Notes: generated from the sequence alone by a model not told the origin. A stretch of 50,982 bases of DNA from Pseudonocardia sp. (GCA_030451825.1 JAKDNL010000004.1:1-50982), one strand, 5' to 3'. Positions 24,284 through 33,278 are shown, counted from the stretch's first letter. Numbers and translations are program-made.

Positions 24284-27200
24284 GTGACCACAGTCGATCG
24301 GGCGATCGCGGTCGCCGGGCGCGCGGGGCTGTTCGCGAGCGCGTGCGTGCGGGTCCGCGACCTGGGTGGGTTCGTTGTCGGCTCGGGCTTCCTCGTCGGA
24401 CCGGACATGGTCGCGACCTGCGCGCACGTCGTCGCCGAGGCGGTGGACGGTCGCGCGGACTCCCCGGAGCCGCCGACCGGCGAGGTCACGCTGGACTTCC
24501 CGGTACTCGGTGACGCCCCCGCCGCCCGCACGGCGCGGATCGCCCGCTGGTCGCCGATCGACGACGACGGCCGCGGGGACGTCGCGCTGCTCCGGCTGTC
24601 CGGGCCCGCCCCGGCGGGGGCTGTGATGCCACCGCTGCGCGGCGGCGACGAGTCCCGCTGGGACCACCGGTTCCGGGTCTTCGGCTTCCCCGAGGGCCAG
24701 GACGACGGGGTGTGGGCCACCGGCCGGATCCGTGGCGTCCAGGGCACCGGCTGGCTGCAGCTACAGGGCGCACCCGGGGACCATCCGGTGGTCGGCGGGT
24801 TCAGCGGCTCCCCGGTCTGGGACGACGACTCCGGCGCCGTGATCGGGATGACGGTCGCGGCGGACCGGCTGCCCGGCGTCACGACCGCCTACCTGATCCC
24901 GGTCGCCGACGTGCTCGGGCTGGACCCGGAGCTGCTGCCCTGCCCGTACCGGGGAGCCGAGCCGTTCGAGGAGGAGCACTCCGAGGTCTTCTTCGGCCGC
25001 GAACCGGAGCTGGCGCGGCTGCGCCAGGCACTGGCCGACGGACCGGTGGCCGCCGTCGCCGGACCGTCCGGTGCGGGCAAGTCCTCGTTGGTGCGGGCCG
25101 GTCTGCTCCCCGGGATGCGCCGGGGCAGGACGCCGATCGCCGAGGTCCGTGCCGACCCGCCGGAGCGTGTGCTCGAATCCCTGGCCGCAGCGGTGCTGCG
25201 CCTCACCGAGCCGGGGACCGCACCGGCCCGGTCGGCGCGGGAGGCGGCCCGGATCGGCGGGCTGCTGTCAGTCTCCGCGTCCCGGCCCGCCGGGATCGAC
25301 GAGCTGGCTGCCGCCCTGTCCGGGACGGGGCCGGCGCTCCTGGTGTTCGACCAGTTCGAGGAGCTGGTGGATGCCGCGCCGGACCGGGCCCGGGTGGTGC
25401 TGGATGTGCTCGCCGGGCTCGTCGGCGCGGGGGGCGCGGAGGGCGCTGCCGGGCTGCGGGTGGTGCTCACGGTACGTGCCCGAGCGCTGGAAGAGGTGCT
25501 CACCACGCGAACCGCGCGGCTGCTCGGGGCCGGGACAGTGCTGGTCGGATCACTCGATCCGGCCCGGCTGCGGGAGACCGTGGAGCGCCCCGCCGGGGTC
25601 GCCCCCGGCCTGCGGTTCGCGGACGGTCTGGTGGACCGGATCCTGGCCGACGCCGACCCCGATGCGGGGCCCGGTCAGCTTCCGCTCATCCAGGAGCTGC
25701 TGGTGCAGCTCTGGCACCGGCGCGACGGCGGCACCCTGACCTGGGACGCGTACCAGGACGCCGGCGGTGTGGCCGGGGCGCTCGCGCGGCACGCCGACCG
25801 TGCGGCCGCGGCGGTCGCCGTCGGCCCCGAGCCGGACCGGGAGCTGGACACACTGCTCGCCCGGCTGGTCGCGGTGGACCGGGACGGACGGGCGGCCCGT
25901 CGTGGTGTGCGGTACCGGGACCTGCCGGCACCGCAGCGGGCACTGGTGACCCCGCTCGCCGCCTACCGGCTCGTGACGGTGACCGGCCAGGGCGACGACG
26001 CCGTCGTCGAGACCGCACACCAGTCACTGGCCGAGCACTGGCCAAGGATGCGCCGGGTGATCGACGACGACCGGGACTTCCTGGCCTGGCGGACCGAGCT
26101 CGACGCCGCACGGCAGCGCTGGCTGGCCACCGGCCGGGACGACGACGCGCTGTTGCGCGGAGTCGCGTTGGCCGAGGCCGGTCGCCGGCAGGACCGGGCC
26201 GGCGAGCTCACCGGCGAGCAGACCGACTACCTGGATCGCAGCCGGGACCGGCGCCGCCGCGAGCTCCGGCGCCGCCGCGCCGGGATCGTCGCCCTCGCCC
26301 TCGCCCTGGTCGTCGCCGCGATCGTGTCGGTGGTGGCGGTCCGCAGCCGGGCCGACGCCGACGCCCGGGACGCGGCGGCCACCCTGGCGCGCGAGTCGGA
26401 CACCCGGGCCGGGGCCGACCCTGCCCTCGCCGCCGAGCTGGCCGCGACGGCGTGGCGCACGGCCCCGGACGAACCCACCGCGCACCAGGCGCTGGCGCGC
26501 CGGTACGGCGAACTGGCCGGGGTCGACGGCTACGTCGCACCCCTCGACAGCGCGGGCCGTACCGAGGTGTTCAGCGGTGGTTCGGGGGACGCCGCATCGT
26601 TGCTCGTGATCACAGAGGACCCGGGCGGGCAGCTCCGGTTCTCGCTGACCGGCGGAGCGCTCGGGCCACGGCCGCGACCGCACGACCCGCCGCCGGGCCG
26701 GCACGACAACGCGGTCCTGTCGGCGGACGGGCGGTGGGCCGCGCTGCACCGCCGGGACGGCGGCGTCGAGCTCGTCGACCTGGCCGCACCGCCGGGAACG
26801 GCGCCGGTCGAGCTCACCGGAGCGGGCCGGACCGGGTCGGTCCTGTTCACCCCGGACGCGACCCGCCTCGGCTGGGTCGAGCGGGACCCGACCGGAGCGA
26901 GCGCCACGGTCCGGGAACGGGACCTGCACTCCGGCGCGACCCGGACCCTGCCGTTGACGTTCGGGCCCGAGCCCGTGTCGGTCCAGCTGCTCGACGGTCC
27001 GGACCGGGCGCTGGTCCGGGTCGGCGAGGACGGACCGGCCCGGCTGGTCACGTCGAGCACCGGCGCTGTGCTCGACGGTGCACCACCCGGGGACTCGATC
27101 CTGGTCTCCGGCCCGACCCCGATGGTGGAGTCGTGCGGCGGCCCGGCGTCGGCACGCGTCCTGAGCCTGCGTCCGCTCGGCGGCGGCGCCACCCGCACGA

Positions 27201-28486
27201 TCCCGCTGTGGGGCCGGTCCTGCCACGACGCCCGGTTGAGCGGCGACGGGCGGTGGTCGCTGGTCGACGACACGCTGACCAGCGGGCAGCAGCGCTGGCG
27301 GGCGACCGAGGTCACGACCGGCCGGGTGGTCCAGTTCCACACACCCGAGCTGGACCCCCACGCGTGGTCCGACCGGCAGGCCGACGGGATCGCCCTGGTC
27401 GACACCGCCGACGGCCCGGTCGCCCTGGTCGCCGCCGGCTCGGCCGTGCTCCGGGTACCCACCGCGCCGGCCCACCCGGTCGGCGACGGCCAGGGGATGC
27501 TGGACCGTTTCCCGACCGAGGACCCGCCCGGGACGGTGGTCTCGGCCGACCCGCCGGACCTGGTGTCCGCCGACGCCCGCACCGGCCGGGAACTCGCCCG
27601 CCTGCCCGGCGTGCTGCACCGTGGGAGCGGCTGGATGTCGGGCGGGCCGGACCTGTGGACGCTGACCGGTGGCCCGGACGGCGGCTGGCTGCTGAGGGCC
27701 CACCGGACCGGGACGCTCGCCGAGCACCTGCGCATCCGGCCGCCCGGCGGACCGGTGGGACGGGCTGGTGTGAACGCCGCACTCGCCCGCCTACCGGACG
27801 GCCGGATCACCGGCATGGTCGCCCTGGTCGACGGGGTCCTGTCGGCGTGGGATCCACGGACCGGCACGCAGATCGGGGAGCCGCTGCCGGTGGCCCGCAC
27901 CCCGGACGACACGGCCTGGTACCGGGAGAACGGGTGGGTATCCGGGCGCCCGGGACACCCGGGCCAGGCGCTGGTCAGCGGGCCCGGTGGCCGGCTGGAG
28001 CTGTGGGACGTGCCGGGCCGCCGGATGCTGCGGGAGCTACCGGTACGGGCACCGTCGGCGCGGTCGGTGGCCGTGGACGCCGACCGGGTCGCCGTGGCCT
28101 CCGGCCGGCAGACGCTGGGCGTCTGGGACCTCGACACCGGCGCGGAGGTGGTGGACGACGTGCCGGTGCCCGCGCTGCGCCTGCTCGCCGGGTTCACCAC
28201 GGATGGCCTGCTGGTCGCGGCGTCCGAGGAGGTCGAGACCCGGATCCTGCTGCTCGATCCGGAGCGGAGGGCGGTGACCGCCACGCTGCCGGTGCACACC
28301 GCAGGCTCGATCCAGGTGGTCGGCCGCAATCTCCTCGTGGAGGGCACCACCGGCGCACTGCCACAGGTTCTGTCGACCGACCCCGCCATCTGGCAGGAGA
28401 CGGTCTGCCGGGCGCTCCCGGCGGAGCCGTCACCGGCCGCGCGGGCGGCGCTTCCGGATGCGGCGAGCCGGGAGCCCTGCGGGTGA
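24284..28486 (+). CDS. Trypsin-like protease / nSTAND1 NTPase / beta-propeller fusion protein
   Basis: 1400-aa multidomain protein. Residues 1-215 form a trypsin-fold protease with His48 (ATCAHVV), Asp99 (GDVALLRL) and Ser174 (GFSGSPVW). Residues 225-640 are a STAND ATPase beginning FFGREPELARL, with P-loop GPSGAGKSSLV near 260 and Walker B LLVFDQFEELVD near 353. A coiled, very basic segment (RDRRRRELRRRRAG) and one membrane helix (about 667-687) follow. The C-terminal 700 residues are beta-propeller-like repeats. GTG 24284 has a GGGGGGA stretch upstream. The family occurs widely in actinobacteria and is thought to work in signal-triggered or conflict-type responses. The protease and ATPase would be cytoplasmic and the propeller outside, or the reverse; the basic side of the helix favours the protease inside. 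Its trigger is unknown. Confidence 0.85.
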   Translation: MTTVDRAIAVAGRAGLFASACVRVRDLGGFVVGSGFLVGPDMVATCAHVVAEAVDGRADSPEPPTGEVTLDFPVLGDAPAARTARIARWSPIDDDGRGDVALLRLSGPAPAGAVMPPLRGGDESRWDHRFRVFGFPEGQDDGVWATGRIRGVQGTGWLQLQGAPGDHPVVGGFSGSPVWDDDSGAVIGMTVAADRLPGVTTAYLIPVADVLGLDPELLPCPYRGAEPFEEEHSEVFFGREPELARLRQALADGPVAAVAGPSGAGKSSLVRAGLLPGMRRGRTPIAEVRADPPERVLESLAAAVLRLTEPGTAPARSAREAARIGGLLSVSASRPAGIDELAAALSGTGPALLVFDQFEELVDAAPDRARVVLDVLAGLVGAGGAEGAAGLRVVLTVRARALEEVLTTRTARLLGAGTVLVGSLDPARLRETVERPAGVAPGLRFADGLVDRILADADPDAGPGQLPLIQELLVQLWHRRDGGTLTWDAYQDAGGVAGALARHADRAAAAVAVGPEPDRELDTLLARLVAVDRDGRAARRGVRYRDLPAPQRALVTPLAAYRLVTVTGQGDDAVVETAHQSLAEHWPRMRRVIDDDRDFLAWRTELDAARQRWLATGRDDDALLRGVALAEAGRRQDRAGELTGEQTDYLDRSRDRRRRELRRRRAGIVALALALVVAAIVSVVAVRSRADADARDAAATLARESDTRAGADPALAAELAATAWRTAPDEPTAHQALARRYGELAGVDGYVAPLDSAGRTEVFSGGSGDAASLLVITEDPGGQLRFSLTGGALGPRPRPHDPPPGRHDNAVLSADGRWAALHRRDGGVELVDLAAPPGTAPVELTGAGRTGSVLFTPDATRLGWVERDPTGASATVRERDLHSGATRTLPLTFGPEPVSVQLLDGPDRALVRVGEDGPARLVTSSTGAVLDGAPPGDSILVSGPTPMVESCGGPASARVLSLRPLGGGATRTIPLWGRSCHDARLSGDGRWSLVDDTLTSGQQRWRATEVTTGRVVQFHTPELDPHAWSDRQADGIALVDTADGPVALVAAGSAVLRVPTAPAHPVGDGQGMLDRFPTEDPPGTVVSADPPDLVSADARTGRELARLPGVLHRGSGWMSGGPDLWTLTGGPDGGWLLRAHRTGTLAEHLRIRPPGGPVGRAGVNAALARLPDGRITGMVALVDGVLSAWDPRTGTQIGEPLPVARTPDDTAWYRENGWVSGRPGHPGQALVSGPGGRLELWDVPGRRMLRELPVRAPSARSVAVDADRVAVASGRQTLGVWDLDTGAEVVDDVPVPALRLLAGFTTDGLLVAASEEVETRILLLDPERRAVTATLPVHTAGSIQVVGRNLLVEGTTGALPQVLSTDPAIWQETVCRALPAEPSPAARAALPDAASREPCG

Positions 28487-28490
28487 CCCC

Positions 28491-28790
28491 TCAGCCCCGG
28501 GCGGCCCGGGAGCGGGCCTCCCGCAGCACCTCGGTGCACACCGCGACCCGATCCACCGGACCGTCCCCGGTGAGGCGGACCCTGGCCAGTGCCACGTGCA
28601 CCGCATCCTGCGCGAGATCACCACGCCCGGTCAGCAACGCCGCTCCGGCCAGCAAGGATCCACGCCCGCATGCACCCGGGGGGACGGGGCCACCTCCTCG
28701 TGCGGCTCCGTCCCCCCGGGGTCCGGACGCCGGTCTCCCGACGATCCCGGCGGCCAGGTCCCGCAGCGCCCGGCGCAGTTCGGCGCTCAT
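28491..28790 (-). CDS. Small protein coupled to the sigma factor
   Basis: 99-aa protein of unknown function, MSAELRRALRDLAAGIVG at the start, a Gly/Pro-rich middle, and a C-terminal helical part (LTGRGDLAQDAVHVALARV, then VAVCTEVLREARSRAARG). ATG 28790 overlaps the sigma-factor stop by ATGA, so it is translated with it. Position fits a sigma-factor partner, but there is no zinc-finger anti-sigma motif and no membrane helix. Its end lies 4 bp from the stop of the convergent protease-STAND gene. Confidence 0.55.
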   Translation of the reverse strand: MSAELRRALRDLAAGIVGRPASGPRGDGAARGGGPVPPGACGRGSLLAGAALLTGRGDLAQDAVHVALARVRLTGDGPVDRVAVCTEVLREARSRAARG

Positions 28791-29452
28791 GCCGCCCACC
28801 GGCTGCGCAGGTTCCGCAGTCCGTGGTGGGTGTAGCTCTTGACCGCTCCCGCGCTCACGCTCATCACCTGTGCTGCCTCCTCCACCGAGAGCTGCCACTG
28901 CAGCCGGAGGACGACCGCCTCCCGTTCCCTCGGGGAGAGCGCGCCGAGCGCCTCGGCGAGTGCCACCCGGTCGATCACCTGCCCGGCGACGTCCGGCGGC
29001 GCGTCACCGCCGGACGGCTCCGGCGCCGTGCCGTCGTCGCCGGCAGGGGCGCTGCGCTCCCGCTCGGTCATCAGCCGGCGCAGCTCGCGGTTGATCTCGT
29101 TGCGGGTGGCGGTCACCAGGTAGGCGACCGGGTTGTCCAGGTCCGCCGGATCCGGCGCGCGTCGCCAGACCCGTTCGTAGGACCGCTGGACCACGTCCTC
29201 GGCCCGGGCCCGGTCCCCGATCCGGCGCAGTGCGTACCGGAGCAGTCCGTCGTGCTGCTCGCGGTAGAGCCGATCGATCAGTCCGGCCAGTTCGTCACCG
29301 CGCCGGGCGACCCGGGAGGTGCGTCCGCCGCGCAGCGCGGCCGGCGAAGCACCCAGCAGGGTTCCCCGGCCGAGCCGGGCGAGCTCGCGGAGCCCGCCGG
29401 CCAGCGCCCGTCCCAGTGGATCGTCGAGCAGGTCGGTGCCCGTCGCTTCCAT
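28787..29452 (-). CDS. RNA polymerase sigma factor, ECF-like
   Basis: 221-aa sigma-70 family factor with region 2 (residues about 55-120: LYREQHDGLLRYALRRIGD, then AEDVVQRSYERVWRRAPD) and region 4 (about 165-215: LSPREREAVVLRLQWQLSVEEAAQVM, given here as separate blocks LSPREREAVVLR and SVEEAAQVMSVSAGAVKSYT). A 50-residue N-terminal extension precedes region 2. There is no region 3, as in ECF factors. A 17-bp tandem repeat fills its upstream region (29495-29557). It follows the LppX-like gene in the same direction and is coupled to a 99-aa protein. Confidence 0.88.
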   Translation of the reverse strand: MEATGTDLLDDPLGRALAGGLRELARLGRGTLLGASPAALRGGRTSRVARRGDELAGLIDRLYREQHDGLLRYALRRIGDRARAEDVVQRSYERVWRRAPDPADLDNPVAYLVTATRNEINRELRRLMTERERSAPAGDDGTAPEPSGGDAPPDVAGQVIDRVALAEALGALSPREREAVVLRLQWQLSVEEAAQVMSVSAGAVKSYTHHGLRNLRSRWAA

Positions 29453-29494
29453 CCTGATCTCCCCCTTCTCCGGTCCCGATGCGGTCCTGGTCGC

Positions 29495-29557
29495 CTCAGC
29501 ACGTGGGCCATCTCAGTACGTGGGCCATCTCAGTACGTAGGCCATCTCAGTACGTGG
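29495..29557. repeat. 17-bp tandem repeat, about 3.7 copies
   Basis: Units CTCAGCACGTGGGCCAT (29495-29511), CTCAGTACGTGGGCCAT (29512-29528), CTCAGTACGTAGGCCAT (29529-29545) and a partial CTCAGTACGTGG (29546-29557). The last unit contains the restored stop codon of the LppX-like gene; the array lies just upstream of the sigma factor gene. Confidence 0.9.
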
Positions 29558-30678
29558 TCGTGTCGGCCCGCCAGTCCATCGGCGCCCGGGCTCCCGGGTG
29601 CGCCTTGCCCGGGTTGCCGGCCGTGGCGGTGAACACCACGGATTTGTGTGCCGCCAGCTCGAACGGACGCGCGCCCACCGGCGCACCGTTTGAGGGTCAC
29701 CCGCAGGGTGCCGCGCGCGTCGAAGTCCTCCGGGTTGGTCACCTTCACCCTGACCGAGCACGTGGGAGTCGTGCAGGGGCGCATCGCGCCGGGTTCCCAT
29801 GCGAGCTCGACCTCCGCCCGCTGGAACAGCCGGGTCATGTAGTCCGCTGCGGTGGTGCTGGCCGTCCGGGCGGCGTCGATCCCCGCCCGGGCCTCCGGCC
29901 CCGCCGGAACGACCCGCAGCGGGGTCGGGGCCGCGGAACCGTTGGTCTCCTGCACCGCCAGCAGCCGGGGGTCGTCGCCGTCGGAGACCAGCAGGTGCTT
30001 GGTGCTGCCCTCGAGCCGCCGGGCGGGACCGCCGTCGACCTGTTCGGGTTCACCCTCCTCGTACGGCGAGAAGCTCGACACCGTCGACCGCAGGCCCGGC
30101 GTGTCCAGATCCGCGGCCAGCGCAGCCGGCGCCAGCAGGTCGGAGTCCAGCCCGGTCACCTCGCCGGAGGGGTTCTTCACCCACCGCCCGCCCAGCCGGG
30201 CGGCCTTGTCCTCGGTCCGGTTGCCGTCGTCGTACCATCGGGACTCGGCCTTGAGCAGTTCGACCCCGTCGATCCGGGCGTACTCGGCGCGGACACCGTC
30301 CGGTCTGGTCAGCGTCCCGGCCATGTCACCGTTCCGGTCGACCGTCACGTCGATCGTCAGGTCCGGCGATCCGGTCGGGGTCACCTCTCCGCGATAACCG
30401 ATCAGTTCCCAATTGCGGAGGTCGTCGATGGCCGCGGAGACGGCCTCGGCCGGCTTCGGCCGGCTGCCGGGCCCGATCGACCACCACAGCAGGCCCCCGA
30501 CAGTCCCGAGGACCAGCAGCAGCACCGCGACAATCACCACGACGCGGCGGCGACCGCCGCCGGGCCGCACGGGATCGTCCGGGGCGCCACCGGGCGGTGC
30601 GGGGACGGAACCGCCCTCCACCGGAAACGTCTCCCACCCGGGTGGCGGGGCCTGCTGCGGGAACTGAGGGGTCGTCAT
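29530..30678 (-). CDS. Membrane-anchored LppX/LprG-like secreted protein with a 3' frameshift
   Basis: N-terminal 45 residues are Pro/Gly-rich and cytoplasmic, followed by one membrane helix (VVVIVAVLLLVLGTVGGLLWW) and an extracellular domain of about 300 residues. That domain resembles mycobacterial LppX/LprAFG proteins (AVSAAIDDLRNWELIGYRG, repeated beta strands, DKAARLGGRWVKNPSG). It is anchored by a helix rather than a lipobox Cys. Near the C-terminus three A residues (29689-29691, minus strand) replace an expected pair. Removing one base gives VTLNGAPVGARPFELAAHKS and a natural end DTTTY at 29547; as written the frame ends in a Gly/Arg-rich tail at 29530. It lies upstream of and codirectional with the sigma factor. 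Function unknown; possibly lipid binding or envelope sensing. Confidence 0.65.
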   Translation of the reverse strand: MTTPQFPQQAPPPGWETFPVEGGSVPAPPGGAPDDPVRPGGGRRRVVVIVAVLLLVLGTVGGLLWWSIGPGSRPKPAEAVSAAIDDLRNWELIGYRGEVTPTGSPDLTIDVTVDRNGDMAGTLTRPDGVRAEYARIDGVELLKAESRWYDDGNRTEDKAARLGGRWVKNPSGEVTGLDSDLLAPAALAADLDTPGLRSTVSSFSPYEEGEPEQVDGGPARRLEGSTKHLLVSDGDDPRLLAVQETNGSAAPTPLRVVPAGPEARAGIDAARTASTTAADYMTRLFQRAEVELAWEPGAMRPCTTPTCSVRVKVTNPEDFDARGTLRVTLKRCAGGRASVRAGGTQIRGVHRHGRQPGQGAPGSPGADGLAGRHDHVLRWPTY

Positions 30679-30738
30679 CGCGGAGTCCTCCCGTGGCGGT
30701 GGCGGGACCCTCCCGCCTGCCGTCACCGACCCCCCTCG

Positions 30739-30753
30739 CCCACAAGCGGTGGG
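30739..30753. terminator. Short GC hairpin between methyltransferase and LppX-like gene
   Basis: CCCAC, a 5-base loop, then GTGGG. It sits after the minus-strand methyltransferase stop (30831). The stem is short and there is no clear T-run, so a terminator is only possible. Confidence 0.25.
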
Positions 30754-30830
30754 GGCTCTCCCGCGATACCACCCGATCGGCCCAACGACGGTCCTGCACA
30801 CCGGATCGCGCGCTGTGCCCGCCACTCTCG

Positions 30831-31640
30831 CTATCGCGACGTCGGCGCCAACAATGGTTTTCGACCGCGCGTGCAGATGAACTGGTAGAACCAGGCGCGG
30901 AACCGCGGGTCGAGCAGCAGATCACAGTAGCGTTCGAACTCGTCCGCAGTCACTCCGGCGGCCAACAATGGCGCTTCGATCTGCACGATGAGACTGCGGT
31001 GGTAAAGACACCCCGTGCCACCGCCGGTGCTGGTATGCGAGTGCTCGATAGCGTGGATGTCGACCAGTCCGGACGCGTCCATGTGGGCCTCGACCTGGTG
31101 GGCCCACTGTATGGATTGGCCCGCGGCCGCCCCGATGACGTGGTGCCCGATGTGCTGGATGCGGTCGAATGTCTCCATGTCGGCCCGACTCGCCGCGGAC
31201 AGCGCGTAAGGCAGACGGTCACCGTATTCGCCGATCACCAGCCACCCGCCCGGAGCGAGGGCCTCGACGAGGTCGTTCAAGATCTCCTCGCGCCGCGACA
31301 GGTGCAACAGCACCAAGCGGGCGTGAATCACGTCGAACGGGCCGCCGGAGGGGACGCCGTCGTTGATGTCATGCCGAAGGACCTCGACGCCGGGGCGCCC
31401 GACAAGGTGGTCGGTATCGACGTCGACCGCGACGACCCCGCCGGCCGGGCCGGTCCGCTCGGCGAGCCATCGCGCGATCGACCCATCGCCGGCGCCGATG
31501 TCCAGGCAGCGCCGGCCCGGTTGAATGCCGACCCCCTCGAGCACCTCTCTGGTAGGAGCGTCCAACAGCATCGGCAAGGAGCCGAGCTGCTCGCGCCCCG
31601 GCTCGGACGTGCTGTCGAGGATGTATTCCCTGCTGCTCAT
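30831..31640 (-). CDS. SAM-dependent class I methyltransferase
   Basis: 269-aa Rossmann-fold methyltransferase. SAM-binding motif I is CLDIGAGDGSIARWLAER (about 44-61), with an acidic residue after strand 2 (VVAVDVDTDHL) and motif III FDVIHARLVLLHL followed by LAPGGWLVIGEYG. The substrate is unknown; similar proteins are often annotated UbiE/small-molecule methyltransferases. It stands alone, with 152 bp to the next gene downstream and a 451-bp eroded region upstream. Codons end in A or T a little more often than in the neighbours, which may indicate separate acquisition. Confidence 0.85.
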   Translation of the reverse strand: MSSREYILDSTSEPGREQLGSLPMLLDAPTREVLEGVGIQPGRRCLDIGAGDGSIARWLAERTGPAGGVVAVDVDTDHLVGRPGVEVLRHDINDGVPSGGPFDVIHARLVLLHLSRREEILNDLVEALAPGGWLVIGEYGDRLPYALSAASRADMETFDRIQHIGHHVIGAAAGQSIQWAHQVEAHMDASGLVDIHAIEHSHTSTGGGTGCLYHRSLIVQIEAPLLAAGVTADEFERYCDLLLDPRFRAWFYQFICTRGRKPLLAPTSR

Positions 31641-31761
31641 GTGCGACTCGCCCTCCCTCGGCGTCCCGCTTCCGTGCGGAGGTCACCTCACCCGGGGGCG
31701 ACGCTACGGGGCGTCGCTGTCCCCGCACTGACCTCACGCTGCGCCCGGTGCGGCATCGGTG

Positions 31762-31890
31762 TTAGCAGGACACGCCCTGTACGAGTCGGTCGACGAGCGA
31801 GTCGACACAACCAGGAGTGAGCGGGCCGACGCCGAACAGGATGCGGAGGTACGGGGCCGAAATGTGGTCGATCACGTCAAGGACGGCAGG
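31762..31890 (-). pseudogene. C-terminal remnant of a TetR-type regulator, in a 451-bp gene-free gap
   Basis: The minus strand reads PAVLDVIDHISAPYLRILFG followed by PLTPGCVDSLVDRLVQG and a stop at 31762, like the last helices of TetR regulators. No N-terminal HTH is found upstream; the frame decays near 31890. The plus strand at about 31890-31960 also gives a protein-like run (AGYSRVYDRLDDILTATADP) with no start or stop of a gene. The gap 31641-32091 thus looks like residues of deleted genes. Confidence 0.4.
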
Positions 31891-32091
31891 CGGGTTACTC
31901 CCGCGTCTACGACCGGCTCGACGACATCCTCACTGCCACCGCGGACCCCGAACAGTGCCGACGAACGTCACACGCGGCCAGCAGCGGGCAGGGTGACGAC
32001 GACCTACGGATTCGTGGTCTCCGCGATGACCGTGGCCGGCTCGGGGTGATCACCGATCTCGGCTGCGACATCCCGTGCTCGGTGGCAGCTC

Positions 32092-33204
32092 CTAGCCCGG
32101 CTGCACCGCGACGCGGTGGTGGATACCGAGATCGGGTAGGAGCGGGAAGGTGTGCCTCGCCAGGCCATCGAGGTCCTCGACGTAGTCGGGCACCATGACC
32201 ATCAGACCGTCGAGGTCGCCCTCGGTGATCGCTGTCGCGAGGCGACGGGCGAGCGTTTCATAGGAGCCGACCATCGTCCCGGGAAGCACGCAGCTCCGCT
32301 CCACGCCGCCGCTGAGCGACGTCGACGCGTCGCTGAGTGCGGCCCGGTTGCGGTTCTGCGAGTAGCCGGCCTCGATGTCGTCGAGGCACTCGAGGTCGAC
32401 CCCCGCGTTGAAGTGATCGAGCCTCGCATCTGCCTCCTCGTCGGTCGCGGCCGGGATGAGGCTCACGACACCGTAGGTAGCAAAGCCGTCGCGGCCGAGG
32501 TCGCGCGCGATTTCCTTGCCGCGCCGTGCGGTCTCGATCGCGGCCGGGTCGTCACCGGCGGAGATGAAGGCGACGTCGCAGTTCTCGGCCGCGAACCGGA
32601 ACCCGCGCGGTGAGGCTCCTGCGTTGATCAGCCGGGGCATGACCGCCGGCTTCGGCCCCATGGTGCCCTCGAGGGTCTCGAAGAACCTGCCCTTGTGATC
32701 GACGACCTCCTCGGTCCAGAGCCTCTTGACCACGGAGATCCACTCGTCGCCCATGTCGTAGCGCTCGTCGTGGGCGAGGTCGTCGTTCCACAGGCCGATG
32801 TGGGCGAGATCGAGGTAGCTGGGGCCGGTAACCACGTTGAGGCCGGCACGACCGGGCGCGATCTGGTCCATCGTCGCGACCATCTTGGCGATGGTCGCGG
32901 GTGGGAACACCGTCATGTGAGCCGTGCTGTACACCTTGATCTGCGCGGTCGCCTGGAGCAGAGCCGCGGATGTCGTCAGCGACTCGAGCACGTCGCCCCA
33001 GTGCTGTGAGGGGCCCTTGCGACCTCGCCAGATCGACGGGCTGAGGACGAAGTCGAATCCGATCGATTCGGCCGCCTGCACCACCCGGAGGACCCTGGCG
33101 TAGGACGCATCCTCCGCCGCCGGCGCGTTCACGGAGTGCACCCAGCCGTGACGTCCGACCGGGAGGAATACTCCGGTATCGATTTCCTTGGTCACTTCTT
33201 TCAT
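32092..33204 (-). CDS. RutA-like flavin-dependent monooxygenase (LLM class), copy 2
   Basis: 370-aa luciferase-like FMNH2-dependent monooxygenase close to the pyrimidine oxygenase RutA group. The N-terminus TGVFLPVGRHGWVHSVNAP, the block GFDFVLSPSIWRGRKGPS, MTVFPPATIAKMVATMDQI and GRAGLNVVTG match RutA/SsuD-type TIM barrels. It uses reduced flavin supplied by a separate reductase; two reductases are encoded upstream. In RutA-type chemistry a flavin-N5 oxide or peroxide cleaves an amide C-N bond. It is closely related to the next gene upstream (33279-34379), so the two arose by tandem duplication. It is the last gene of the operon starting at 38426. Confidence 0.85.
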   Translation of the reverse strand: MKEVTKEIDTGVFLPVGRHGWVHSVNAPAAEDASYARVLRVVQAAESIGFDFVLSPSIWRGRKGPSQHWGDVLESLTTSAALLQATAQIKVYSTAHMTVFPPATIAKMVATMDQIAPGRAGLNVVTGPSYLDLAHIGLWNDDLAHDERYDMGDEWISVVKRLWTEEVVDHKGRFFETLEGTMGPKPAVMPRLINAGASPRGFRFAAENCDVAFISAGDDPAAIETARRGKEIARDLGRDGFATYGVVSLIPAATDEEADARLDHFNAGVDLECLDDIEAGYSQNRNRAALSDASTSLSGGVERSCVLPGTMVGSYETLARRLATAITEGDLDGLMVMVPDYVEDLDGLARHTFPLLPDLGIHHRVAVQPG

Positions 33205-33278
33205 CCTTCCGGGTCAGGTCGGGAGAGACGTGAACGCGGCGGCGGCCCGGCGGTCGGGCGGTCGATCGCTCGTGCCAG

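Noticed and set aside
24284-28486. Established anti-phage system
   Set aside because: STAND-protease fusions can act in defence, but no other defence gene, nuclease effector or mobile island signs surround it.
24712-28842. 1376-codon plus-strand open frame in a second register
   Set aside because: It overlaps the protease/STAND gene, is Arg/Pro/Gly-rich and lacks motifs; the other frame has the catalytic triad and P-loop.
29495-29557. CRISPR array
   Set aside because: The 17-bp units are contiguous with no spacers.
31759-32049. 96-codon plus-strand ORF as a gene
   Set aside because: Low-complexity Thr/Ser/Arg composition, no ribosome site; the TetR-like reading on the other strand explains part of it better.
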